DNA of 7,365 nt from Prevotellaceae bacterium (GCA_905371275.1 CAJPLH010000096.1:1-7365); one strand, 5' to 3'. Positions 1 to 6,086 are shown, counted from the first letter of the stretch. A program made the numbers and translations. Notes: generated by a model from the sequence alone, not told the origin.

Positions 1-34
1 ATCTGTTCAGAATCTAATGACTGATTTGGGTTTA
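1..34 (+). repeat. Dispersed intergenic repeat, copy 1
   Basis: This stretch is 30/34 identical to 1175-1208 in the same orientation, and all four differences are transitions. The conserved blocks are TTCAGAAT, TAATGAC and GATTTGG. Its 14-base core CTAATGACTGATTT recurs exactly at 3684-3697. All copies are intergenic. It begins at the window edge, so the true left end may lie outside. I do not recognise the family. It could be a miniature element, a remnant, or a repeated regulatory or processing site. Confidence 0.6.
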
Positions 35-41
35 CACACTA

Positions 42-49
42 CAAAGATA
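42..49 (-). promoter_or_regulatory. Possible -7 box, leftward promoter
   Basis: On the minus strand this reads TATCTTTG, a full match to the Bacteroidota -7 consensus TAnnTTTG. It would fire leftwards into a gene outside the window, divergent from the WYL gene. No convincing TTTG lies 19-21 bp upstream of it, so only one half of the promoter is visible. Confidence 0.35.
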
Positions 50-92
50 CGCATTTCTGCCGAACTATTACGCTTTTTACTACTACAATCTC

Positions 93-121
93 TTGATATT
101 CATTCTTTTTTCGTAGCTTTG
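93..121 (+). promoter_or_regulatory. Promoter of the WYL regulator gene
   Basis: A -33 element TTG at 93-95 is followed after 18 bp by TAGCTTTG at 114-121, which fits the Bacteroidota primary sigma consensus. Transcription would start near 128 and leave a leader of about 90 bases before the ATG at 218. The promoter sits inside the upstream extension of the reading frame, which supports the shorter protein start. Confidence 0.55.
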
Positions 122-217
122 TGGAATATCTGCAATGTCGGCTTGCGCATTTCCTTGCACTTCAGCCTAAATCGCAGAGTCGCGTTGTTCATCTCCTTTT
201 CGCTCAACTCTTTTTAT

Positions 218-1138
218 ATGGAACACGAAACGCTCGCTCGCGCCCTCCAATTGCTCGAAATACTCGCTGAAGGTCGGTATCTCAGTGTGGCTCAAATGGT
301 GGAGCGTAGTCGGCTGCATCCGCGAGGAGTCTACCGCTTGTTGAAAGTTTATCCCTCCATGGGTTTGACGCTTGAGCGCAAAGGACACACCTATCGACTC
401 GCAGCCGATGCCCCTTTGGTCAAACGCATCACCTCTTATCTTCATTTCACGCCCGACGAAGTGCTCACACTGCGGCAAATCCTTACCGCTGTGCCCAATA
501 ATTCTGTGCAAGCACGTCTATTGCGCGAGAAGTTGGAGCGTTCCACCAGCGAAGGCGTTTTCATTCCCCCAGGTGTCGATGAAGTGACAGGTCGCAACAT
601 CCGCACCATATTCGAAGCCATAGAACAAGAGCGCATTGTCGTGTTGCGCGGTTATACCTCCTCGCGCAGTCAAAAATCCAACCGATTTGTCGAACCCTAC
701 GCCTTCCTTCCAGGCAATCGCGATGTACGTTGTTTTGAAATCAGCAGTAAAACCAACAAAACCTTCAATCTTTCGCGTGCAGAAGCCGTGGAGATTGTAG
801 ACTTGCGATGGAGTTTTCGCCACGAGCATCGCCCTCTGGTGGTCGATTTATTCCATTTTTCGGGAGAAACCACCACCACCGTCAAATTGCGTCTGGGCGT
901 ACTCGCCAAAAGTGTGTTGCTCGATGAGTATCCTCAAGCCGAGACACATTTAGAGCAAGAAGATGAAACCCACTGGTTGTGGGAAGATGAGTATTGCTCC
1001 ATGAAAGGTATCGGCCGTTTTGTGATGGGTCTCCTCGAAGATGTAGAAATAGTAGAAGCTCCCGAGTTGGAAGCCTATATCGCGGAGCAAATCAGTCAGG
1101 CTTCTCGCAGATTTTCGTTGCCGCCCGCTACGCTTTGA
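218..1138 (+). CDS. WYL-domain transcriptional regulator, YafY-like
   Basis: A 306-residue predicted DNA-binding regulator with a sensory domain. Residues about 1-62 form a winged helix-turn-helix (recognition region around SRLHPRGVYRLLK, wing ending GHTYRL). Residues about 130-195 match a WYL domain, with YTSSRSQ, RFVEPYAF and NKTFNLSRAEAVEIVD in the expected order, although the namesake W-Y-L triplet is replaced by CFEI. The C-terminal part (about 210-295) fits the WCX extension. WYL domains bind ligands such as nucleic acids or nucleotides in studied members; the ligand and targets here are unknown. The frame is open back to base 17, but ATG 218 is chosen because the helix-turn-helix starts right after it and a promoter lies at 93-121. 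It is a single-gene unit flanked by two copies of a dispersed repeat. The family is fairly sure, the role unknown. Confidence 0.8.
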   Translation: MEHETLARALQLLEILAEGRYLSVAQMVERSRLHPRGVYRLLKVYPSMGLTLERKGHTYRLAADAPLVKRITSYLHFTPDEVLTLRQILTAVPNNSVQARLLREKLERSTSEGVFIPPGVDEVTGRNIRTIFEAIEQERIVVLRGYTSSRSQKSNRFVEPYAFLPGNRDVRCFEISSKTNKTFNLSRAEAVEIVDLRWSFRHEHRPLVVDLFHFSGETTTTVKLRLGVLAKSVLLDEYPQAETHLEQEDETHWLWEDEYCSMKGIGRFVMGLLEDVEIVEAPELEAYIAEQISQASRRFSLPPATL

Positions 1139-1174
1139 ACTCCCAATAAGCCATCTGCTGAACAATCCAATAAA

Positions 1175-1208
1175 ATCTATTCAGAATTTAATGACCGATT
1201 TGGATTTA
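1175..1208 (+). repeat. Dispersed intergenic repeat, copy 2
   Basis: A direct repeat of 1-34 with 30/34 identity. It lies 36 bases after the stop of the WYL gene and before the terminator hairpin. Copies 1 and 2 together bracket the WYL gene and its promoter in direct orientation. Similarity to copy 1 stops abruptly after the TTTA at 1205-1208, which may mark the right boundary of the unit. Confidence 0.6.
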
Positions 1209-1220
1209 AATGTGATTAGA

Positions 1221-1258
1221 TAAAAGCGAGAAGCCACCCCATTGCTGGAGTGGCTTCT
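1221..1258 (-). terminator. Terminator of rpsT, possibly bidirectional
   Basis: A perfect 9-bp stem pairs 1229-1237 with 1250-1258. After one C·A mismatch it continues with three more pairs around a four-base loop (1242-1245). Read on the minus strand, the hairpin is followed by CGCTTTTA, a short U run 25 bases past the rpsT stop. On the plus strand it is followed by TAGTTTGTT, so it may also end the convergent WYL transcript. Confidence 0.75.
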
Positions 1259-1282
1259 TAGTTTGTTCAAAAAGGCGATGTA

Positions 1283-1537
1283 TTAAGCCAATTTGCCAAT
1301 GTGAATCATAAGGCTAGATTTGATGTTTGCAGCCTTGTTCTTGTGGATGATGTTCGTCTTAGCGAGCTTATCGAGCATCTTCTGTACTTTAGGAAGAAGT
1401 TCTACTGCTACAGCTTTGTCGGTAGTAGCGCGGAGCTTGCGAACAGCGTTACGCATAGTCTTAGCGTAGTAACGATTGTGCAAGCGACGAGTGGCGGTCT
1501 GACGAATTCTCTTTACCGATGATTTGTGGTTTGCCAT
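1283..1537 (-). CDS. rpsT: 30S ribosomal protein S20
   Basis: An 84-residue basic protein of normal S20 length. It begins MANHKSSVKRIRQTATRR, the characteristic S20 opening, and contains the NRYYAKTMRNAVRKLR and KNKAANIKSSL segments typical of the family. S20 binds the 5' domain of 16S rRNA early in small-subunit assembly. It lies 162 bases downstream of tRNA-Glu on the same strand, with a terminator between them, so it probably has its own promoter. The best -7-like match upstream is TAAGTTTT (minus strand, 1563-1570), one base off consensus and without a good -33, so I do not annotate it. No Shine-Dalgarno sequence precedes the ATG, which is usual for Bacteroidota. The leader contains a possible 6-bp hairpin (1610-1615 with 1633-1638); any link to autoregulation would be speculation. 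Confidence 0.97.
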   Translation of the reverse strand: MANHKSSVKRIRQTATRRLHNRYYAKTMRNAVRKLRATTDKAVAVELLPKVQKMLDKLAKTNIIHKNKAANIKSSLMIHIGKLA

Positions 1538-1650
1538 GTGAAATGGAGTTGTTTGATTGATTAAAACTTAGAATTGACTGCCGGCACTCTTCAGCAGGAG
1601 GAATTTAGAACGTCTCACGACGGTGCTGCTTCAGACGTAGCCATTGCGAA

Positions 1651-1687
1651 TAAGAATGAAGAGGGGGAATTCTTTGCAGAACTCCCC
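1651..1687 (-). terminator. Terminator after tRNA-Glu
   Basis: A 10-bp stem with one G·U pair joins 1678-1687 to 1664-1673 around a four-base loop that reads GCAA on the minus strand, a GNRA tetraloop. It starts 13 bases past the tRNA 3' end and is followed on the minus strand by the pyrimidine-rich CTCTTCATTCTTA. The tail is T-rich but interrupted, so termination may be partial. Confidence 0.7.
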
Positions 1688-1699
1688 ACTTCGATTACT

Positions 1700-1774
1700 T
1701 GGTAGTCCCTAGGAGAGTCGAACTCCTCTTTAGAGAATGAAAATCTCTCGTCCTAACCGATAGACGAAGGGACC
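1700..1774 (-). tRNA. tRNA-Glu (anticodon UUC)
   Basis: On the minus strand a complete 75-base cloverleaf reads from GGTCCCT at 1774 to an encoded CCA at 1700-1702. The acceptor stem pairs GGTCCCT with AGGGACT, so the first pair is a G·U wobble. The D stem is GTC/GAC. The anticodon stem is AGAGA/TCTCT around the loop TTTTCAT, with anticodon TTC at 1739-1741. The T arm is AGGAG-TTCGACT-CTCCT and the discriminator base is A. It decodes GAA and GAG. The upstream promoter and downstream hairpin indicate a monocistronic unit. Confidence 0.96.
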
Positions 1775-1830
1775 GTGCGTTTGGGTCAGCGTCGCATCTT
1801 GTGGTGTGCCGTTGTTTCCCGATTGCGATG

Positions 1831-1861
1831 CAAAGGTAGAGACTTTTTCTGAAACCACCAA
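1831..1861 (-). promoter_or_regulatory. Promoter of tRNA-Glu
   Basis: On the minus strand TTG (1859-1861) is followed after 20 bp by TACCTTTG (1831-1838), a full match to the Bacteroidota -7 box. Transcription would start near 1824, about 50 bases before the mature tRNA 5' end. Phased T-tracts (A-tracts on this strand) begin about 12 bp upstream of the -33 element, where an UP-like element would lie. Confidence 0.7.
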
Positions 1862-1872
1862 GCCTTTCCGCA

Positions 1873-1940
1873 TTTTTTTTCCGATTTTCCTCGATTTTTC
1901 TGCCTTTTCCTTGATTTTCCACCAAAAACAGCCCTTTTTT
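1873..1940. repeat. Helically phased T-tracts, likely curved DNA
   Basis: T-tracts occur at 1873-1880, 1885-1888, 1895-1899, 1905-1908 and 1915-1918, then an A-tract at 1924-1928 and a T-tract at 1935-1941. Their centres are about 10 bp apart. Four consecutive ten-base units (1881-1920) are variants of CCGATTTTCC. A-tracts in phase with the DNA helix cause intrinsic bending. The stretch lies between the divergent tRNA-Glu and recO promoters and carries no credible gene. Confidence 0.6.
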
Positions 1941-1948
1941 TGCTGGTT

Positions 1949-1981
1949 TTTCGTTCAACTCAACTTTTCAATGTAACTTTG
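1949..1981 (+). promoter_or_regulatory. Promoter of recO
   Basis: TAACTTTG at 1974-1981 is a full match to the -7 consensus. A weak -33 element, TTTC at 1949-1952, lies 21 bp upstream. The start site would be near 1988, leaving a leader of about 30 bases before the recO ATG. Confidence 0.6.
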
Positions 1982-2016
1982 TTCTCACCCCAAATTGTGC
2001 CCTTTTTGAGCACTAG

Positions 2017-2751
2017 ATGAAGAAATATATGACCATTCACGACGAAATTCTCATTTTTCACGCACTAAAATATGGCGACGACCAGATAATTGTTGAAGGT
2101 TTGGCAAAAAATTATGGCAAAATTGCATTGGTGGTGCGCATTTCTCACTCTTCGCGAGCCAAAGTGCGACACACCATTTTCCAACCGATGGCACTTCTCG
2201 AAGTGCAATGGGAAGAAAAGCCACGCGCACAATTGATTCGTCCGCTGGCTGCACGCGTGGCACAACCGTGGCAAACGCTCCACACCTCGCCCGTCAAGGC
2301 GGCCATCACCCTCTTTCTCGCAGAATTCTTGTTGCAAGTCTGCCGACAAGAACAGTCTGGAGCGCTTTTCTTCGACTATGTGGTGCACAGCCTCACGTGG
2401 TTAGACACGTCAAAAGACGGCTACGCCAATTTCCATCTCCTTTTTCTCATGCGTTTGGCACAATTCTTAGGCATTTCTCCCAACACAACCGAAGTGGAAC
2501 AGCCTTATTTCGATCTTATGGCTGCGGAATTTGTTTCTCGCGCGCCTGCGCACGCGTATTATATATGTGACGCTGAATCCAAAGCCTTTGCTCAACTCCT
2601 TCGAATGAATTTTTCCACGATGCATCTGTTCCAATTGAGTCGAACACAGCGCAATCGCATCTTAGAACTCATCCTCACCTACTATCGTTTGCACATCCCC
2701 GCTTTGCCCGAATTGAAGAGTTGGGAGGTGTTGCAAGAGATTTTTACCTAG
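2017..2751 (+). CDS. recO: DNA repair protein RecO
   Basis: A 244-residue protein. In the RecFOR pathway RecO binds single-stranded DNA and SSB and, with RecR, loads RecA at gaps. Residues about 5-80 fit the N-terminal OB fold (HDEILIFHALKYGDDQIIVEGLAKNYGKIALVVR in outline: a strand, a turn, then a lysine-rich strand). The helical C-terminal domain ends with LSRTQRNRILELIL and YYRLHIPALPELKSWEVL (residues about 208-240), typical of Bacteroidales RecO. Only two cysteines are visible (109 and 184), so the four-cysteine zinc finger of many RecO proteins is absent; I recall this as usual in this phylum. ATG 2017 is taken as the start, with ATG 2029 as an alternative. There is no Shine-Dalgarno sequence. 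It stands alone, divergent from tRNA-Glu. Confidence 0.9.
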   Translation: MKKYMTIHDEILIFHALKYGDDQIIVEGLAKNYGKIALVVRISHSSRAKVRHTIFQPMALLEVQWEEKPRAQLIRPLAARVAQPWQTLHTSPVKAAITLFLAEFLLQVCRQEQSGALFFDYVVHSLTWLDTSKDGYANFHLLFLMRLAQFLGISPNTTEVEQPYFDLMAAEFVSRAPAHAYYICDAESKAFAQLLRMNFSTMHLFQLSRTQRNRILELILTYYRLHIPALPELKSWEVLQEIFT

Positions 2752-2777
2752 ATATTCGTTGTAAAAACGTAGAAACA

Positions 2778-2809
2778 TTTGCGACAGTCGGCAGAAAGCC
2801 GTATTTTTG
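2778..2809 (+). promoter_or_regulatory. Promoter of dapB
   Basis: TTTG at 2778-2781, a 20-bp spacer and TATTTTTG at 2802-2809 match both halves of the Bacteroidota promoter consensus at ideal spacing. Transcription would start near 2816, giving a leader of about 36 bases. A small hairpin fills the end of the spacer. Confidence 0.8.
2789..2808 (+). terminator. Terminator-like hairpin after recO
   Basis: A four-bp GC stem (CGGC 2789-2792, GCCG 2798-2801) with an AGAAA loop is followed at once by TATTTTT. It lies 37 bases past the recO stop and resembles a short intrinsic terminator. Its T run is the -7 box of the dapB promoter. The stem is short, so efficiency is doubtful. Confidence 0.35.
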
Positions 2810-2851
2810 TCCCTAAATCTATTGTAAATAAGCAGATAATTCAACAATAAT

Positions 2852-3607
2852 ATGAAGATAGCACTCATTGGATATGGCAAAATGGGCCATATGATTGAGA
2901 ACATCGCCAAAGAGCGTGGTCACGAAATTGTATCGATTATTGATGTAAACAATGTGGAAGACTTCGACAGCGATGCTTTTCGTTCGGCAGAAGTTGCCAT
3001 CGAATTTACCAATCCCACTGCGGCCTACGGCAATCTCCAAAAAGCGTGGGAACAAGGCGTGAAAGTGGTGAGCGGTAGCACAGGATGGATCACTGAGCAC
3101 GAAGAGGCCCTCAAAACGGCTTGCGCTCAAGAAGGAAAAACGCTCCTCTGGGCTTCCAATTTCTCACTTGGGGTGGCCATCTTTAGTGCTGTCAATAAGT
3201 ATTTGGCCACAATCATGAACCGCTTCTCGGACTATGATGTTACGATGACCGAAACGCACCACGTTCACAAACTGGACGCACCTTCTGGCACGGCCATCAC
3301 ACTTGCCGAACAAATGGTGGAACGTCTGGACCGCAAATCTTCTTGGACGAAAGGCCAAGTGCACGAAGCTGACGGCAGTGTGACGGGAAGCACCCACAAC
3401 GCTCCCGAGCAACTCCGCATCGATGCCATCCGTCGCGACGAAGTGCCTGGTATCCACAGTATCTGCTACGATTCCCCAGCCGACTCCATCACCATCACCC
3501 ACGATGCACATTCGCGTCAAGGTTTTGCCCTTGGAGCTGTGTTGGCGGCTGAATATGTGAGCAAGCACCAAGGTTGGCTCACGGCCGACGACCTCTTCAA
3601 TTTCTGA
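2852..3607 (+). CDS. dapB: 4-hydroxy-tetrahydrodipicolinate reductase
   Basis: A 251-residue cytoplasmic enzyme. DapB reduces hydroxy-tetrahydrodipicolinate with NAD(P)H, the second committed step toward diaminopimelate (peptidoglycan) and lysine. The N-terminal Rossmann fold has the nucleotide motif GYGKMG at residues 7-12. SGSTGW (74-79) and ASNFSLGV (101-108) are the conserved cofactor and active-site loops. The signature ETHHVHKLDAPSGTA (134-148) carries the catalytic histidines (136/137) and lysine 140. VPGIHS (198-203) is the second substrate-side motif. The length fits the shorter Bacteroidales form. Its promoter is strong and its start unambiguous (A-rich AATAATATG, no Shine-Dalgarno). 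lepB follows 108 bases later without a recognisable promoter or strong terminator between, so the two may be co-transcribed. Confidence 0.96.
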   Translation: MKIALIGYGKMGHMIENIAKERGHEIVSIIDVNNVEDFDSDAFRSAEVAIEFTNPTAAYGNLQKAWEQGVKVVSGSTGWITEHEEALKTACAQEGKTLLWASNFSLGVAIFSAVNKYLATIMNRFSDYDVTMTETHHVHKLDAPSGTAITLAEQMVERLDRKSSWTKGQVHEADGSVTGSTHNAPEQLRIDAIRRDEVPGIHSICYDSPADSITITHDAHSRQGFALGAVLAAEYVSKHQGWLTADDLFNF

Positions 3608-3670
3608 CGCTTACAGGTGCGCAACTCCTGCTCTCATAAGCGGTAAATAAACTGCTCAATATTCCCCGAA

Positions 3671-3697
3671 ATCTCTCTATCCACTAATGACTGATTT
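3671..3697 (+). repeat. Dispersed intergenic repeat, partial copy 3
   Basis: CTAATGACTGATTT at 3684-3697 is identical to 14-27 of copy 1, and an ATCT at 3671-3674 sits at the matching offset. The bases between are largely diverged. It ends 18 bases before the lepB start codon, in the same orientation as the other copies. It may be a decayed copy or a chance match of the core. Confidence 0.4.
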
Positions 3698-3700
3698 CCG

Positions 3701-3717
3701 ATAAATCCTCGATTTAT
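3701..3717 (+). promoter_or_regulatory. Hairpin overlapping the lepB start codon
   Basis: A perfect 7-bp inverted repeat, ATAAATC at 3701-3707 and GATTTAT at 3711-3717, with a three-base loop. Its 3' arm contains the first two bases of the lepB ATG (3716-3718). In RNA the stem is AU-rich and weak, but it could modulate access to the start codon. A role in translation is inference. Confidence 0.35.
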
Positions 3718-5149
3718 GTTCAAACTGCCTACTGCTACGCGCCGACAATGGACCTTCTTCGGAGTCATCACCGCGCTCTATCTCCTTTTCCTCCTTTGGG
3801 TCGGTTCTTGGTGGGGACTTCTCGTTCTGCCCTTCATCTTCGACCTCTACATCACCCGAAAAATCAATTGGGGATGGTGGCGCGACAGTCCCGACCCCAT
3901 TGTGCGAACTGTGATGAGTTGGGTCGATGCCATTGTTTTTGCACTCGTAGCCATCTATTTCATCAACCAATACTTCTTTCAAAACTTTGTCATTCCCTCT
4001 TCTTCTTTGGAAAAAACACTCCTCACGGGCGATTATCTCCTCGTGTCTAAGTTGAGCTATGGCCCGCGCATTCCGCAAACTCCCCTCACCATGCCCCTCA
4101 CGCAGCACAATCTGCCTGCTTGGTTGGGAGGTGGAAAAAGCTACATCGAGTGGCCACAATGGGAATACCGCAGAGTTGCAGGTTTTGGACACGTGCAACC
4201 CGGCGATATTGTCGTATTCAACTATCCTTCGGGCGACACCGTGGCCACTAACTTTGCCAATCAAGACTATTACGGATTGGTTTATTCCACTGGTGCGCAA
4301 GCCCTTGGCATCAACGAGCCTAGTGATTCGCTTTCTCCGCAAGATCAGCGTGCAGCCTTTGCCAAAATCTACAGCATCGGTAAGCAGATATTGAAAGAAA
4401 GTGCTGAGACTGGAGAAATCATTGCGCGCCCTGTCGATCGTCGCGAAAACTATGTCAAGCGTTGCGTTGCCGTTGCCGGTCAGACGCTCGAGATTAAGCA
4501 CAATGACATTTACGTCAATGGCAAAAAACAAGCGCGTCCCGAGCATATGCAGTTGGTCTACAACGTGCGTTTCAAAAAAGCTCCTAGCATCGATTTCCTC
4601 AAAGAAAATGGGGTGACGCGCGAAGACCTTTCTCGCGCAGGCGAAGGACAAATTGTGAGTATGCCGCTCACCAATCAGCTCTACAACTATTTCCAAAAGC
4701 ACCCCGAAGTGGCTATTGTCGAAGGCAAAGAACCCAGTTGGAACCACTGGCTCTTCCCTCTCAACATGGCGAAGAAGTGGACCACTTCCGACTATGGTCC
4801 CATTTGGATACCTCGCAAAGGTGCCACTGTGCCACTCGATTTGAGCAAACTCCCCTTGTATGAGCGTTGCATTGCCGTTTACGAAGGCAACAAACTCCAA
4901 GTGAAGGGCGATAAAATCTTCATCAACGGCAAAGAAGCCCACGAATATACGTTCAAAATGGACTATTATTGGATGATGGGTGACAACCGCGACCTCTCTG
5001 CCGACTCTCGCTTCTGGGGTTTTGTGCCCGAAGACCACATTGTGGGTAAACCCTTGATGGTGTGGCTCTCTTTGGATCCCGACTATGGACTCTTTGAGGG
5101 TAAAATCCGTTGGGGACGCACCTTCAAATGGGTGGGCAACATCAAATAA
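3716..5149 (+). CDS. lepB: Signal peptidase I
   Basis: A 477-residue inner-membrane serine protease that cleaves signal peptides from exported proteins on the periplasmic side. Hydrophobic segments at about 14-30, 31-46 and 67-88 anchor it. The serine box is IPSSSLEKTLLTGD, with catalytic Ser97 in PSSSL instead of the common PSGSM. The general-base lysine is Lys248 in YVKRCVAVAGQ. The C-terminal box is GDNRDLSADSRFWGFV (422-437). It is much longer than E. coli LepB (324 residues), mainly through extra sequence between the serine and lysine boxes (151 residues apart) and between the lysine and GDNR boxes. The last motifs and all catalytic residues are intact, so it should be active. It follows dapB and is ended by a strong terminator. 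No second lepB paralogue follows, although tandem copies occur in some relatives, as I recall. Confidence 0.95.
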   Translation: MFKLPTATRRQWTFFGVITALYLLFLLWVGSWWGLLVLPFIFDLYITRKINWGWWRDSPDPIVRTVMSWVDAIVFALVAIYFINQYFFQNFVIPSSSLEKTLLTGDYLLVSKLSYGPRIPQTPLTMPLTQHNLPAWLGGGKSYIEWPQWEYRRVAGFGHVQPGDIVVFNYPSGDTVATNFANQDYYGLVYSTGAQALGINEPSDSLSPQDQRAAFAKIYSIGKQILKESAETGEIIARPVDRRENYVKRCVAVAGQTLEIKHNDIYVNGKKQARPEHMQLVYNVRFKKAPSIDFLKENGVTREDLSRAGEGQIVSMPLTNQLYNYFQKHPEVAIVEGKEPSWNHWLFPLNMAKKWTTSDYGPIWIPRKGATVPLDLSKLPLYERCIAVYEGNKLQVKGDKIFINGKEAHEYTFKMDYYWMMGDNRDLSADSRFWGFVPEDHIVGKPLMVWLSLDPDYGLFEGKIRWGRTFKWVGNIK

Positions 5150-5237
5150 GGTGCGCAGCGTGTGTGTCTTCTTTCTTCATCTTTGTGTGAGATGGCTTAT
5201 TATGTAGATTTTCTCGCAAATTCACACACTAGTTCTA

Positions 5238-5285
5238 AAATTGGGGATGCACTACACACAACGGTGCATCCCAATTTGTTTGTAT
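5238..5285 (+). terminator. Strong terminator after lepB
   Basis: A 14-bp stem pairs 5238-5252 (one bulged G in the GGGG run) with 5264-5277, with an 11-base loop. It is followed by a T-rich tail, TTTGTTTGTATTT. It lies about 90 bases past the lepB stop and ends about 12 bases before the next ATG. It therefore separates lepB from the WbqC-like gene, or attenuates read-through into it. Confidence 0.85.
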
Positions 5286-5297
5286 TTATCGGAAATT

Positions 5298-6086
5298 ATG
5301 ATTCCCCTTCTCACTTCTGCCTATCTTGCCCCCGTGCACTACTACACCAAACTCCTTGCTGCTCCTTGCGTGGTGGAAGAGCGTGCAGAGCACTATGTGA
5401 AACAAACTTTTCGCAATCGTTGTCTCATTGCCACTGCCGATGGGGTGCAGGCACTCACCATTCCGGTGCAGGGGTGCAAAGATTTAGGTGGCGACCACAA
5501 GACACCCACAAAGGCTATGCGCATTATCGACAGTAATCGTTGGCGACAACTCCACTGGAATGCCCTTGTTTCGGCCTACGACCGCACTCCTTTCTTTGAG
5601 TTCTATGCCGATGATTTCGCAGCCATCTATCAAACGCCCTACGAAAAACTCGTGGATTTCAATGCCGATTTGCAACGTTTGGTCTTGCGATTGCTCGATT
5701 TGCACCCCACCATTGTGGTCAATCAAGAAGACTATCTCGCGGTAGACGAACAAGGCTGTTTGCTCAATCCCAGTGCAAGTTTGCAGTCCGCAGTTGCTCA
5801 TACTCTCCAATCCGAGTCTGCTCGCACTTTCCAATCCGCCTCTACTCTCGCGTTTCAGCGCGAAGGAAGTGAGGAGGTTTTATCCGCTCCGTTGAGATGT
5901 CAAGATTTTCGTGAAACCATCCGCCCCAAGATTGATTTTAGTTTCGACACCTCGTTTTCTCCGCAACACTATTATCAAGTTTTTGCTGCCAAACACGGAT
6001 TCTTGCCCAACCTCAGCATCGTTGACCTCTTGTTCAATATGGGCCCCGAGAGTAGGGTGGTGTTGCGCGCTTCCGTTGTTCAGTAG
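5298..6086 (+). CDS. WbqC-like family protein
   Basis: A 262-residue soluble protein of the WbqC-like family. Some members lie in O-antigen and polysaccharide gene clusters, but the reaction is not firmly established. Recognisable parts are the start IPLLTSAYLAPVHYYTKL, the segment RWRQLHWNALVSAYDRTPFFEFY (in outline residues 81-103), and the C-terminal YYQVFAAKHGFLPNLSIVDLLF followed by NMGPES (226-252). Residues 161-192 form an unusual Ser/Gln/Ala-rich stretch built of eight-residue repeats. ATG 5298 is chosen because the conserved start follows it. An in-frame TTG at 5241 would translate through the terminator stem. No good promoter is seen between the terminator and the ATG; the nearest -7-like match, CATCTTTG at 5178-5185, lies before the terminator. 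Expression may depend on read-through from lepB. Family call good, function open. Confidence 0.85.
   Translation: MIPLLTSAYLAPVHYYTKLLAAPCVVEERAEHYVKQTFRNRCLIATADGVQALTIPVQGCKDLGGDHKTPTKAMRIIDSNRWRQLHWNALVSAYDRTPFFEFYADDFAAIYQTPYEKLVDFNADLQRLVLRLLDLHPTIVVNQEDYLAVDEQGCLLNPSASLQSAVAHTLQSESARTFQSASTLAFQREGSEEVLSAPLRCQDFRETIRPKIDFSFDTSFSPQHYYQVFAAKHGFLPNLSIVDLLFNMGPESRVVLRASVVQ
5778..5873 (+). repeat. 24-bp in-frame tandem repeat in wbqC-like gene
   Basis: About four degenerate units of 24 bp encode the eight-residue blocks SLQSAVAH, TLQSESAR, TFQSASTL and AFQREGSE. The two middle units are closest at DNA level (CTCTCCAATCCG and CTTTCCAATCCG, each followed by a CTCTxCT-like pattern). The period keeps the frame. 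It looks like a linker expansion within the protein. Confidence 0.65.

Noticed and set aside
17..217. N-terminal extension of the WYL regulator from ATG 17
   Set aside because: The extension lies over a promoter and a dispersed-repeat copy, resembles no domain, and the helix-turn-helix begins right after ATG 218.
1563..1570. Promoter for rpsT at the minus-strand TAAGTTTT
   Set aside because: It is one base off the -7 consensus and lacks a -33 element at the right distance; the true promoter is not visible to me.
2208..2570. Alternative-frame open frame inside recO, + strand
   Set aside because: It overlaps a complete, recognisable RecO and has no family features or start signals.
3608..3642. 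Hairpin CGCTTA/TAAGCG after dapB as a terminator
   Set aside because: Only six pairs with a 23-base loop and no T run after it.
3677..5038. Long open frame of 453 codons on the minus strand, opposite lepB
   Set aside because: It mirrors the lepB reading frame, has no recognisable motifs or promoter, and lepB has all its catalytic boxes, so the antisense frame is a by-product of codon bias.
5241..5297. Upstream TTG start for the WbqC-like protein
   Set aside because: It would translate through the terminator stem, and the conserved family start follows ATG 5298.
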